From positions 816,772-880,771 of the forward strand of contig CAJHNH020000724.1 of the NCBI GenBank assembly GCA_905116865.2: 64,000 nucleotides of DNA. Reading direction: 5' to 3'. The DNA comes from Candidula unifasciata (taxonomy: Eukaryota > Mollusca > Gastropoda > Stylommatophora > Geomitridae). The notes under the pieces are model-generated. The model was not told the origin of the DNA. It saw only the letters and a list, made by a program, of their open reading frames with translations, and searched no databases. This document shows positions 40,086 through 50,222 of the stretch, in pieces (the first letter of the stretch is position 1; the number at the start of each line of letters is the position of its first letter). The position numbers were made by a program, and so were the translations under genes.

Positions 40086-40139
40086 TATGGGTGCTCTTCA
40101 CATATGCCCGATGTACCTAAAGGCGTGATAAGGAATCTT

Positions 40140-40390
40140 TACTTTTGGGGAATCGCCGTGGCGTTGGCAGCTAGACGCCCGCCTGCGGATCGGAAGGTCG
40201 TAGGTTCGCGTCCTGAGGAAGCTGGACTTTTTCTTTCTCCAAAAATGACCTTGACACCATGTCTACCCAGTACTGAGCGGATATCAGGGGTAGTCATGGG
40301 AAGTAAAGGCGGTGGATGTGATGCTGACTACATTACCCACCAAGTGCCGATTGGTCTATAATAATATAGGTCTAGCCCTATATTTTCAGT
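40140..40390 (+). mobile_element. SINE-C, full length
   Basis: Head AATCGCCGTGGCGTTGGC, B-box region GGTCGTAGGTTCGCGTCC, TGTCTACCCAGTACTGAG, GGAAGTAAAGGCGG, ATTGGTCTATA and TATAGGTCTAGCCCTATA. It sits directly after another SINE-C body. Confidence 0.8.
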
Positions 40391-40594
40391 ACGCTTTAAG
40401 GTGTTGAAAATGGAGCTGAAAGAAATGAGAAACAGTTGACAAGCCAGCATGTTGTGGAGATTCTTGATTACGGACGCCACAATAAATGAACTATAAAGAA
40501 AAACATTTTAAAGTCACTATGAACTACCTAACAAATCTCAAAAACTTGTATGTGTTCTGGGGTCCAACTGAGGGAGGGAGGCATATATCCAGTG

Positions 40595-40755
40595 CCCCTT
40601 TACACGCATGTCGTAAGAGGTGAATAAATTAAGCGTCCTATGAAATCGGATGTTTTGGGTCTAGCTGTGAGCCATAACATCATGTCGACCAGGTTATTAA
40701 CGGTGAACGCAGAAGAAGAAGGAAGAGGGTAAGGAGAAAAGGAAGAAGCAGGGGA
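40595..40755 (+). mobile_element. Element D, diverged, 3' GAA tail
   Basis: CATGTCGTAAGAGGTGAATAA and GAACGCAGAAGAAGAAGG match D head and tail blocks. The middle is shortened. Confidence 0.4.
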
Positions 40756-41295
40756 GGGGGACAAAAGAAGAAGTTTGGCATCACAAGAAGAAAACACTTG
40801 TATCAAAAATGACAAGACAGAACAGACAGGAGCTGTGGAGATAACCCATTACTAACGACATTCTGCATGGGTATTAAGGGAAAACACGTCAAATAATCGC
40901 GAACAACCTAACTTTGATCTCGGTAAATATAACTGGGGTTGTCAAAAACCTTTTCAGATGCACCAGATATTATTCTATTCATTTAACTTTAAAAAAAAAA
41001 AAGACTTAACATTCAACTACCGCTTCACCACCAAACTGCTGTGTTAAAAAAAAAAAAAAAGCTGTTTACACGTTCATTGCACGACTGCCGAAGAAACTGG
41101 GTCAAAAAATATTTATTAATAGATCGACCTGTGACATTTTAATGTCAAGGACGGTCACCACTAGAGGCTCCAGCGCTTCTCGCTGCAGCAATGTGTATTT
41201 TTCCGCTCAATGAAACGAAAACGGATGTTTTTGTCGGAGGTACATAGTGCGCCCAGAACACCTGATCTTTTTCTCCATTCAAACACACCCATATA
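40756..41295. other. Unassigned, no gene seen
   Basis: A-runs at 40990 and 41047. Nothing recognised. Confidence 0.4.
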
Positions 41296-41445
41296 TATTT
41301 TTACACACACGCGCGCGCATGCACAAAAGCACATTCACATGCATGCGCGCGCACACGATTCGCGCACAAGCACAGTTACATACACACGCGAGCACCCACA
41401 GATACAAACACTCACGCTCGCACATTACACTCGTTTACACTCTCG
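41285..41445. repeat. CA/GCGC-rich simple sequence
   Basis: Degenerate CACA and CGCGCA repeats. Frames across it are artefacts. Confidence 0.8.
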
Positions 41446-41451
41446 CGGTCG

Positions 41452-41690
41452 GCTCTGTGGCTAAGTCGATGCGAACGCTTCGCTTCGTAATGCCGGGATG
41501 CCAGGTTCGATCCCAGCTGTGGACAATGCGCCTTGCGTTGGTTTCGACAGTGGTATCAAGAAATGCCGACCGCCCAGAAAGCAATGGCAAACTACTGGAT
41601 GTAAATTGCCTAGACAAACCAAACAACAGCCAGGGGCTGTTAGGGTTGGTTCTGCAACGTCCCGTAAAGGACACGCAACTGACTTTAAAA
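41452..41690 (+). mobile_element. SINE-A, full length
   Basis: Nearly identical to 5633-5870, with head GGCTCTGTGGCTAAGTCGAT, B box CCAGGTTCGATCCC, CAGGGGCTGTTAGGGTTGG and ACGCAACTGACT. The frames 41247-41752 are its shadows. Confidence 0.9.
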
Positions 41691-41934
41691 AAACGCTCGC
41701 GCCATCTGCACCCACATACATAGGCCTACACAAACACAGGCACACGTCATGAATTGTTTGTTGTGTTTAAACAACAACTGCAGTTTTGTGACCAAACGCC
41801 GAAGTGTTTTTTTTTTTTTAATGGCAATATAATGATGGGGGTGCCAAAATTGACACACAGGTTTTCAGGCTTTGAACAATCTCTCAACATCATGGCACAC
41901 GAATGTAAGCCGTCACTTACCTTACTCTTCTATA

Positions 41935-42140
41935 CGTCCTTTTCAGGACGTAATTTTTTGTTATTTGAAGCCCCACTCTGGCTTTTGCCAGGGGCCGCAA
42001 TATAGGCAGGCCATCAATATGGCCAATTGTCTGAACGCGGTTTCTGGGACCTCTCCACGGTGATCCTCATCCACATGGTGGCACTTTGTGTCATCGGGTG
42101 TTTATCGCTTGTGTGATGTCCTGGTGGGGTAGAAAGTCAT
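41935..42140 (-). mobile_element. Element G
   Basis: The reverse complement of 57940-58125: ATTTGAAGCCCCACTCTGGC, GGGGCCGCAATATAGG, GAACGCGGTTTCTGGGACC and CATGGTGGCACTTTGTGTC are shared. Confidence 0.75.
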
Positions 42141-42164
42141 TCATTCATTCATGTAAGCCGTTTT

Positions 42165-42500
42165 TTTTTTTTTCAAACTCAAGTCTGAGCCAGAAGAAGC
42201 TCAGCACAGTGCACAGGTTCTGTAGCACCGGTGAGGATCCTGAAATACTTTGGGTAGATTTCTGGCTCCAAATTTTGCGCGGGCAGCGCCGTTAGGCTAC
42301 TCTTAGTTTTCGATTTCCAACTGCCAGGGATTTTTTACATGCGCAACAATGCACACGGGCGTCCGATCTCACTACCCAGAGACCAGGTGGAATTTCTAGA
42401 AGTCCGAGTCCATGTGAAAAAATTCCAGCCGTTACCGGGGATTGGAACCGGAACCTCTAGCACTCGAGGCGGACACCATACCTCGAGACCACGGAGTTCC
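42165..42500 (-). mobile_element. SINE-F, near full length
   Basis: The minus strand starts at about 42500 with the head GGTCTCGAGGTATGGTGTCC. It runs through ATCGGACGCCCGTGTGCATT-like and AGTATTTCAGGATCC to GAGCTTCTTCTGGCTC. Confidence 0.8.
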
Positions 42501-42652
42501 CTAAATGACACACAAACGTTCATTTTGCATTACTTAGATAGGTGCTTTTCACTAAGGATTATCAACAATGACAGATGTTGTTTTTTTTAAATTAACAATT
42601 ACACAAACACAAGGATTATATATCAGTAGGAAATTAAACTAGCAGTATAACA

Positions 42653-42852
42653 AAGAGGATCCCAAACTTTTCTTAGTCGGGGCACCTTTTTTTTCCAATA
42701 AAAAATTTTTTCACGGCGCCCTAACCTAAGTAAAAGTATGACAATTCGTATGCAAGAGATCAAAGCATATAAAACTTGTGTATCTTCGAATATTTCGCGG
42801 CGCTCCTGTGAAGAGGTCATGGCTCCGGCGGCACACAGTTTTGGAATCACTG
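42653..42852. mobile_element. hAT-type miniature element
   Basis: The ends AAGAGGATCCCAAACTT and AGTTTTGGAATCACTG form degenerate inverted repeats of the CAGxGGTTCxCAAACTT type. Flanking 8-mers GTATAACA and GCAAAACA match at 6 of 8. The interior (TTCGCGGCGCTCCTGTGAAG) matches 52350-52523. Confidence 0.65.
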
Positions 42853-42860
42853 GCAAAACA

Positions 42861-43402
42861 AATAGTGATGCTACAGTGTTGCTAGCAGTAGAAAATAATC
42901 CGGAGGTAAAGGACAATGGAAAAAGTCAAGAAGCAGGGAGAACAGGCGCACTGTCACCAAGAAATCTGGTTGGGAGTGAAAAGGGGGGGGGGGGGCACTG
43001 AGCCCTTTCCTATAATTTTCTAGGGTGCGATTGCGCTGCTCAGATTTTGTTTAAATGGGCAATAATAATAACATTATAATAATATGCTAAATGGGAAATA
43101 AATGTTTAAAAAGTTTATTTGAAAAATATGAAATATAATGAAACATAAACACATATTTAAAGACAAAAAGACAAAGTCCATACGTGGAAAGGGAGGACTA
43201 CTTAGTCCCTTTGCAAATTTTCTAGAGGGCGCCTACTTTTTAAATAACACCAGCTACTCTCAGGAGGGAAAAAAAGATGTTAAAAATGGGTGATGTAGTG
43301 AACATCACGCCGAAAAATATCCAAAATATGGATGGTGGAAATATATTGTCGATTAATAAGTTGCAGTCCTGTTGGGGTTGAACGCCAGTCAGACACCCAG
43401 TC
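42861..43402. other. Unassigned; G run at 42980-42993
   Basis: AT-rich. CTATAATTTTCTAGGGTGCG near 43010 resembles GCAAATTTTCTAGAGGGCGC near 43212 and ACAAATTTTCTAGGTGGGC at 55371, so a short unnamed repeat may be present. Confidence 0.35.
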
Positions 43403-43410
43403 AGCTAGAC

Positions 43411-43945
43411 CAGTGGCTCTCAAACTGGGTGCCGCGGCTCCCATGAGTGTATGCCAGGGGTGCCCGGCAGTAATCAAGAATTTTTTCCAAATCTACTTGA
43501 TATAAGCGAAAACAGCAGTTTAAATAATAAATAGCGCGAAGGACGCCAAGAATAGTTCGGAATGCAGATGTATTCAGGAGACAATGATATTGGCACGGCT
43601 CCAGTGCATTCTCAACGTAGGCTTGCTTAAAAAACAGGTAGCCTACAGGTGCAAACTATCTAGGCCAAGTGATATGAGGGATAAATTAACTAGACTTCCC
43701 ATATACATAAAGGAAATAATGGAAAAAAATTTTATTCAGACAGTTTCATTCCTCGCATTAAATACAACTGAACATTAAGTGTGCATTTTTTTCTTTTTTT
43801 TTTTTTTCTTGTCCCAGCCCCCCCCCCCCCCCCCCCTTTTTTTTCCCGCCACAAAGAATTCAAACCGCTTTACGAATAAGTGTGCTGTGAAACATGTTTT
43901 TCCTGGCAAGGATGCCGAAGCGAAAAAAAAGTTTGAGAACCCCTG
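43411..43945. mobile_element. hAT-type non-autonomous element with perfect 8-bp duplication
   Basis: The terminal inverted repeats CAGTGGCTCTCAAACT (43411) and AGTTTGAGAACCCCTG (ending 43945) match after reverse complementing, except at two positions. The flanks are both AGCTAGAC (43403-43410 and 43946-43953). The 535-bp interior has no transposase I recognise; a 64-residue frame at 43584 has no clear motif. Long T and C runs lie at 43792-43842. Confidence 0.9.
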
Positions 43946-44144
43946 AGCTAGACTATAATTTTCATAAATCGATCAATGAGTCAGTGAGGAATTTTTCCAT
44001 TGACAGCTTCAGTCGTAAACCACATATGGCTTGGCGATAGTGCGAGAAAAAAAGCACAGCCAATATGGGTGGGAAGTGTACAAATCTTTGCTGTTTTTCA
44101 CAACTGATTTTGGCTCCCTAAGTCGACTCAGCCTAAAATATCTT

Positions 44145-44375
44145 TCTTCTTCTTCTTATTCTTCTTCTTCTTCTTCTTCTTCTTCTTCTTCTTCTTCTTC
44201 TTCTTCTTCTTCTTCTTCTTCTTCTTCTTCTTCTTTGTCTTCTTCTTCTTCTTCTTCGTCTTCTTCGTTTTCTTCTTCTTCTTCTTCTTCTTCTTTTTCT
44301 TCTTCTTCTTCTTTTTCTTCTTCTTCTTCTTCTTCTTCTTCTTCTTCTTCTTCTTCTTCTTCTTCTTCTTCTTCC
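44145..44375. repeat. (TTC)n array
   Basis: TTC units with rare TTT/TCG variants. The poly-Ser and poly-Glu frames are artefacts. Confidence 0.97.
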
Positions 44376-44564
44376 ACCTTGTACCTCATCGAAGTGTCGG
44401 GGGCAGATTTAATGTACGTTGATGAGCTCTGTCAAAAGCACTCTAAAATAGAGAATATCCTGTGAGGTAAATTCGATTGATGTGTTGTTGACTCAAAGTG
44501 CTGATTGGTCTGCACTCTGCAGTCCTCACAAATTATGAGTTTGCCTTAAACGGTCGGGGAATCG

Positions 44565-44820
44565 CCGTGGTGTAGCGGCTAGACTTGGTCGTTGGTTCAG
44601 GTCCTGATGGAAACCGGTTTTCTACAAACATAACTTTGGTTCACAGGTCGACCCAGCCTTAAGTGGGTATCGGGTGCAGTCCTTGGAAGTAAAAGCGGCC
44701 TGCGTGACGTTGATCACACAAAACCAACCATGTTCTGATTGGTCTATAAAATATAGGTCTAGTCCTGAATGCCCCCAATACGCTTGAAGGTGTGGAAAGG
44801 GTCCTTTACTTACTTAAATT
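44565..44820 (+). mobile_element. SINE-C, full length
   Basis: Head GAATCGCCGTGGTGTAGCGG, AGGTCGACCCAGCCTTAAG, GGAAGTAAAAGCGGCC, ATTGGTCTATAAAATATAGG and end GGAAAGGGTCCTTTACTTA. Confidence 0.85.
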
Positions 44821-44939
44821 AAAGTATCGTAAAATAGGTAACTTACTTGTTGTTACTAGATGTTTTGGGGTACCATGCAGTTTCAATAGAATATTTGTAA
44901 AGAAAATTTCAGGTTTAAATAAACTATCATGCTGATCTT

Positions 44940-45124
44940 TGTTCTCCGAGTATTGTTGGTGTTGTTGTTTTCGTTGTAGTTCTTTGTTTTTGTTCTTCGT
45001 CTTGGTCGTCCTTTTCTTCTTTTTCTTCTTCTCTTTTTCTTCGTCGTCGTTGTCTTCTTCTGCTTATTCTTCTTCGTATTCTTCTTATTCGTTTTCTAAT
45101 TATTGTTCTTTTCTTCTTCTTCTT

Positions 45125-45155
<31 letters not shown>

Positions 45156-45280
45156 TTCTTCTTCTTCTTCTTATTCTTCTTCTTCTTCTTCTTCTTCTTT
45201 TTCTTCTTCTTTATTCTTCTTCTTCTTCTTCTTCTTCTTCTTCTTTTTCTTCTTCTTCTTCTTCTTCTTGTGTTGTGGGT
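44940..45280. repeat. Compound TTC/TTG/TTA array
   Basis: TTC-dominated array with TTG and TCG variants at its left side. Frames on both strands are repeat translations. Confidence 0.97.
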
Positions 45281-45412
45281 TTTTTCTAGGCAAATTTTAT
45301 GTTCAGTAGTTTGCCTTTGCTCACTGAACGTATGCAAGACAAATCGTCCGCAGCTGGGATCAAACCTAGCACCCCGGCATTGCGAAGCGCGTTCGTAACG
45401 CCTTAGCCACAT
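45280..45412 (-). mobile_element. SINE-A with internal deletion
   Basis: The minus strand shows TAAGGCGTTACGAACGCG, a B-box region AGGTTTGATCCC, and the 3' block AAAAAACCCACAACAC. The middle is shortened. A TTC array replaces its 3' end. Confidence 0.7.
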
Positions 45413-45844
45413 ACAATATCGGTATTAAAATTAGCTTTACGCTAATGTACACGCACAAAGGTTGAAACCTTGACACTTGAGTGCAGACTGATCCTATATT
45501 GATCGGTTTACCGGTAGCAGTGTAGGAAGGTTAATGTCAATACTGCACTCTTAGATTTCGACCATTTGTTACGGAGGTCCTTCATTCTTACTTGGCATCA
45601 TCTTTTACTACGGACTCCAGGGGTTTCGGTGACGAAGTGGTCAAGCCAATTTAATCGCGCTCTGAATGTGCTGGGTTCGCCTCACCAGTGCAATTTTTAC
45701 GGAGTTCCCAGGGAATTATCACCGGTGCTACGAAGTGGGTGCTTTGTGTGACGCTCTTGGCAGGCGGTTTGCAGTCCTGCTCAGGAAGAGCGAGCCAGAT
45801 GAGATAAAACTTGTTGCATTGAAGTCGGTGTCCTCTCGACTTGT
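45413..45844. other. Unassigned; one tRNA-like block at 45620-45700
   Basis: GACGAAGTGGTCAAGCCAA followed 45 bp later by GCTGGGTTCGCCTCACC resembles a tRNA-derived SINE head (type E). Nothing else was seen. Confidence 0.35.
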
Positions 45845-46325
45845 TATCTTATACTGATCTTGTTTCTGATAGATTATGGACTGGGAATGCTTACCATACA
45901 AAATAGTCAGCTAATGAAACTTGAACGTATACAGAATGAAGCCATGTGAGTGATTCTGGGATGAACAAGAGATACCCCGGTAGTATGTATGCGATATATA
46001 CTTACACTGCCTACTATTGCAGATAGGCTCAAAGTTCTGCAGGCAAATTCATATCTCAGAGTAGCTGCAGACAAGAAGCACCTCCTGCACAAAGCCCTAT
46101 GTAGAGCTAAGGGTCATAGAGTGAAAAGAGACAGGTCTTAGATGTCGCAAGCTGAAGACACAATTAGGCTTGTGTGCAGATTTAATAAATTTGGGCGAGG
46201 AGAGGGGTGGGTCAAAGTGTCGGAGAAAGAATCAGAATTTGCGTCCGTATCGTGTCATGTCAGTCATGTTATGGAACCGTCTTTTGTCTGGTGTACGGAC
46301 AATCTTTTCTGATACGAATGTTCCT
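45845..46325 (+). mobile_element. LINE RT-to-RNase H linker fragment
   Basis: The plus strand encodes NSQLMKLERIQNEAM, a stop, VILG, TRDTPVVCMRYILTLPTIAD, RLKVLQANSYLRVAADKKHL and LCRAKGHRVKRD, then SQAEDTIRLVCRFNKFG. This is the LxxLxxIQNEAxRxxLGxTxxTP segment that follows RT in Jockey/I-like LINEs. Several stops are present. Confidence 0.75.
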
Positions 46326-46345
46326 CCGTGCCATGATACCAAAGT

Positions 46346-46390
46346 TAGTTGCGTATCCTTTACATGACGTTGCAAAACCACATAGCCAAG
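46346..46390 (-). mobile_element. SINE-A 3' end
   Basis: GTTAGTTGCGTATCCTTTAC followed by ATGACGTTGCA is the reverse complement of the SINE-A terminus. Confidence 0.6.
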
Positions 46391-46594
46391 TGACTTAGAG
46401 ATACGAAAATAATATAACAACATAAAGGCTGCTGAGTTCTATAAGAAAAGGTTTATTGGTGCGTGTTTGTTTTGCAAAAATGTGAGATAAAAAGCGAGGG
46501 AGAAAAGACAAGGATAAAGTATCAGAGAAAGAAGATGATGCTAATAAAAATGGATAATAAAGAAGAAAAATACGAAGACGGCGTGTAGAAAAAC

Positions 46595-46818
46595 AATTAG
46601 AAGAAGAAGAAGAAGAAGAAGAAGAAGAAGAAGAAGAAGAAGAAGAAGAAGAAGAAGAAGAAGAAGAAGAAGAAGAAGAAGAAGAAGAAGAAGAAGAAGA
46701 AGAACAAGAAGAACAAGAAGAACAAGAACAAGAACAAGAAGAAGAGGAAGAAGAAGAAAAAGAAAAACAAAAACAACAACGACAACAACAACAACAACGA
46801 CAACAACAACAACTGTTA
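46595..46818. repeat. (GAA)n / (CAA)n array
   Basis: GAA units grading into ACAAGAAGA and CAACAA units. Confidence 0.97.
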
Positions 46819-47029
46819 CCAATAAGAAGAAGTCAACACACATATTGTCAGTAAGTCATGTTTAAAGTGTTTTCGAAGTATCGCCTGGGTGTAATGTAAG
46901 AAAACACTTTAGGCCCATTTAACGGCTAGGACTGTATGTTAAAGGCCTATTTATTTTTAATGTAGGCCATTGTACGCATACGATACTAGGGCACAGAAAC
47001 ACTTTATGGTACTATGTATGTTTTGAAAC

Positions 47030-47225
47030 ATACATGCGTGCATACGTACATACAAACAGACATAAATACATACGTACATACATCCACCCATGCATCCATC
47101 CATCCATCCATCCATCCACCCACCCACCCACTCACGCACGCACGCACGCGCACATGCACGCACGCACACACACACACACAAACACACACACAGACAGACA
47201 GAAAGACAGACAGACAGACATGGGG
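47030..47225. repeat. Compound tetranucleotide array (CATA, CATC, CACC, CACG, CAGA)
   Basis: Successive four-base motifs that differ by single substitutions. Confidence 0.95.
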
Positions 47226-47836
47226 AGAGTCTGCACTGGGCCTCTTTAGATACCTTTTGAGTGGGGGGGGGGGCGGGGGAGCTGGGTTTATGTTGTCTAT
47301 TCATTTGCCATTCAGCACATTATTATTATTATTTTTAAGCATTTAAACACTGCTTATACCACCTTAGCGCCACTCTTTCCTATAGTATTTGTAAAGAGGC
47401 TGACACCCCCCCCACCCCCCCCCCCCCCTCAATTATTTTGTATCGACGCCGCTAAGTCTGAAGGTAGGGTCGAGAGGGGAGAGCACTGCAGAGAATTCCT
47501 GCTATCGCGAATAAACTGGCAAGACTATGAGTACTACAACTGCTACAGTTCCCACGATGCGCTCATTCCCAGACGACGGAATGCACATGCTTTTTCTAGC
47601 AATACGTTTCCACCTGAAAGATGTTATTAGGTTTCCGTTGACTGCCTAATAGGTCAGTAGCAAGCACGTGAGATGTATGTGTGTGTGTGTGAGTGAGTGT
47701 GTTTGTTGGGAAAAGGGAGGGGAAAGCCGTGGGGGTGTCTGTGTACAGTTGGAGGATGAGCGAACGCATTTGTTTGTAGTTGGTTTTTTTTTTTTTTTGT
47801 TGTTATTTTGTCAAGCGGTTCCCTGTTCATGAGAAC
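47226..47836. other. Unassigned, homopolymer-rich
   Basis: G run at 47262-47271, C runs at 47406-47428, T run at 47786-47799. No gene seen. Confidence 0.4.
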
Positions 47837-48352
47837 TCAAAACACGGGTAAAAACCTCTCTAACTGTTTTGTTGTCTTCGTCAAAACACGCGTGTAAACC
47901 TTTCTATATGTTTTGTTGTCTTCGTCCGGATTCTTACTGAATGATTTGACCACCCCTGCGACTTCAAGACTGGCATCCTGTGCGGGAAAACTCAAAAGAT
48001 CTGTTAAACCTCCGACGTGAACGAGTAACTGCAAAGGTGTGGACTGTGCCTGGCTCTGCATCCAGCAGGGTTGGGGTCGGCTAGCTTCTCTTAGGAGAGG
48101 TGAAAAGTGAAAATTAGTAGCCTGCCGATGACCCACAGTACACATAAGTCAACCTCTCCTCCCAGTGGTACAGACCGGGAAACTGTGGCCGTGAGGCCAC
48201 AGGCGAACGAGGCTCTGGCTCGCCAGATGGGATGGGGTCCATCTGGTCAGATTTTCCCTTAAACTGCGACTGGCCTAGCAAGCCGGCAGTGGATTTTTTA
48301 TTGCTACGAAAATTAGAAAGGAAATAAATAAACGGACAGCCCCAAACTGAAA

Positions 48353-50177
48353 ATGGACTGGAAACGTTAAAGGACGACGAGACAGAAAAACGACTTACAT
48401 AGGCACATGGAACATATGTGGTATTGCCAACAAAGAGCCACAAATAGTGGATTTCATGAAAAGAAAAAATATACACGTCATGGGTCTTGCGGATACAAGA
48501 AAGAAAGGATATAATACAAAAGAAATACATGAAAATTATGTTTTATTATGGAGCGGAGTACCCACTAAAGATAGGGCAAAACATGGTGTCGGATTTATAC
48601 TTCATCCCGAGACAGCAAAATTAATAACAGGAACAGAATTTATATTAGAAAGAATTATTTTAATCAAGTTGACAGAAGGAAGTAAAACTACAACGATTAT
48701 TCAGATATATGCACCTTGCAACGATAGTTATTCTGAAGAAGAAAAAGAAGACTTTTACGAGAGACTTACGGACACCATCAATAATGTTAAAGAGAAAGAG
48801 GACATCATAGTAATGGGAGATTTTAATGGTAGGGTAGGTAAAAGAAGATCACCATGGGAGAGATACCTTGGCCCATTCAGCGACACAACCACAGATTGCA
48901 ATAGAAATGGAGAACACCTGTTAAACTTGTGTGCTGAACAAGATCTCTACATTACCAACACATTCTACCAACATCGCCAAAGTCAGGTTAAAACGTGGTA
49001 CAAGTGGAACAACTTAGATCAAGCGTCACAAATTGATTTTATACTAGTCAGACAACGGCAGAAGAGGACGGTAAGAGACTCAAAAGCTGTCCCAAATGCG
49101 GGACTGGATTCAGACCATCGCCCAGTAGTTATGAACATATGCAACTCAAGTAGAAACAGTCTACATAAACAGAAACGTGAAGAAATCATCAACACTAAGA
49201 AATTAGAGGAAGAGAATATCAAACATGAATTTGAACTAGAAATAACAAAGGCTTTTGCAGATATTGCCAAGGAACCAGTAAGAATTGAAGAAGAATGGGA
49301 TTATTATAAATCAACCATCACGAAGATATTAAAAGACAAGTGTGGTACCAGAAAGACGGGCAAAGGCAAGAAAAAGGGTACCGCTTGGTGGAATGAAGAA
49401 GTCAAAGAAGCAGTGTCAAATAAAAAGAAGATGTTTCAAATATGGTTAAAAACAAAAGACGAAAAGGATTACATTAGGTACAGACTAACTCGAAGAGACA
49501 CCAAGAGAACAATAAAGAAATCCAAAGAGGAATCATGGAAAAAGTATGGTGAACACCTAACACAGCTATGTACAGAATCACCAAGAGACTTTTATAAGAG
49601 TGTGAAAGCGATGCGATTAAGAGAAGAAAGCTTCAATCCAACATCAGTCATAAACGATAAAAATGGAAAACCATTATTCAGCCAAAAAGAAATTAAAAAA
49701 AGATGGGAGGAATATTTTAAAGAACTTTTGAACCCGTCGGGAGTACATGAAACAGCAGAATTCCATTCAAGGGCTCCAGATCATCTAGAACCACATATCC
49801 TGCGGGATGAAGTAGAGAAAGTTATCAAAACAAGTAAAAGACACAAAGCAGCTGGTATCGACGGAATAACAACAGAAGTCATCCAGGCTGGAGGGGACAC
49901 TATGATCACCTGGCTGGAGAGAATTTTCAATAGAGCATGGGCAGAGAGAAAGGTACCAGTGGATTGGCAAAAATCAGTTGTAGTACCTATCTGGAAGAAA
50001 AAAGGAAACAAGAGAGAATGTGGAACTTACAGAGGAATATCTTTACTAAGTCATGTGGGGAAAATGTATGCAAAGATCTTAGAAGGTAGGATAAGAGCAA
50101 AGGTTGAACCTCTACTGAGTAAAGCACAATTCGGTTTCAGGAAAGGGCGAGTTGCACTGATGCCATATTTGCACTAA
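48353..50177 (+). CDS. LINE polyprotein, N-terminal part: EEP endonuclease and start of RT
   Basis: The frame is open from about 48353. The first ATG in phase is at 48456, but the conserved endonuclease opening (TTYIGTWNICGIANKEPQ) lies upstream of it, so the true start is not an in-phase ATG in this copy. Endonuclease motifs: TWN, MGLADTRKKG (48480-48509; Asp where the family's metal-binding Glu is expected), IQIYAPCND, GDFNG (about 48815), QIDFIL and SDHRPV (about 49110). The RT begins near ETAEFHSRAP and includes KAAGIDGI, SVVVPIWKKKG, YRGISLL and AQFGFRKG. The frame then shifts and stops at 50175-50177. Nicking target DNA and priming reverse transcription from the nick is the known role of this family. 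The copy is probably inactive as it stands. Confidence 0.85.
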
Positions 50178-50222
50178 GACAAGTCTGTGAAAAGACACTC
50201 GAATACGATAAAGAGCTGAAAC

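Noticed and set aside
41247..41752. 158-residue and overlapping frames
   Set aside because: They run through CA repeat and SINE-A.
44031..45412. Ser-rich, Glu-rich and Lys/Arg-rich frames
   Set aside because: Translations of TTC/GAA arrays.
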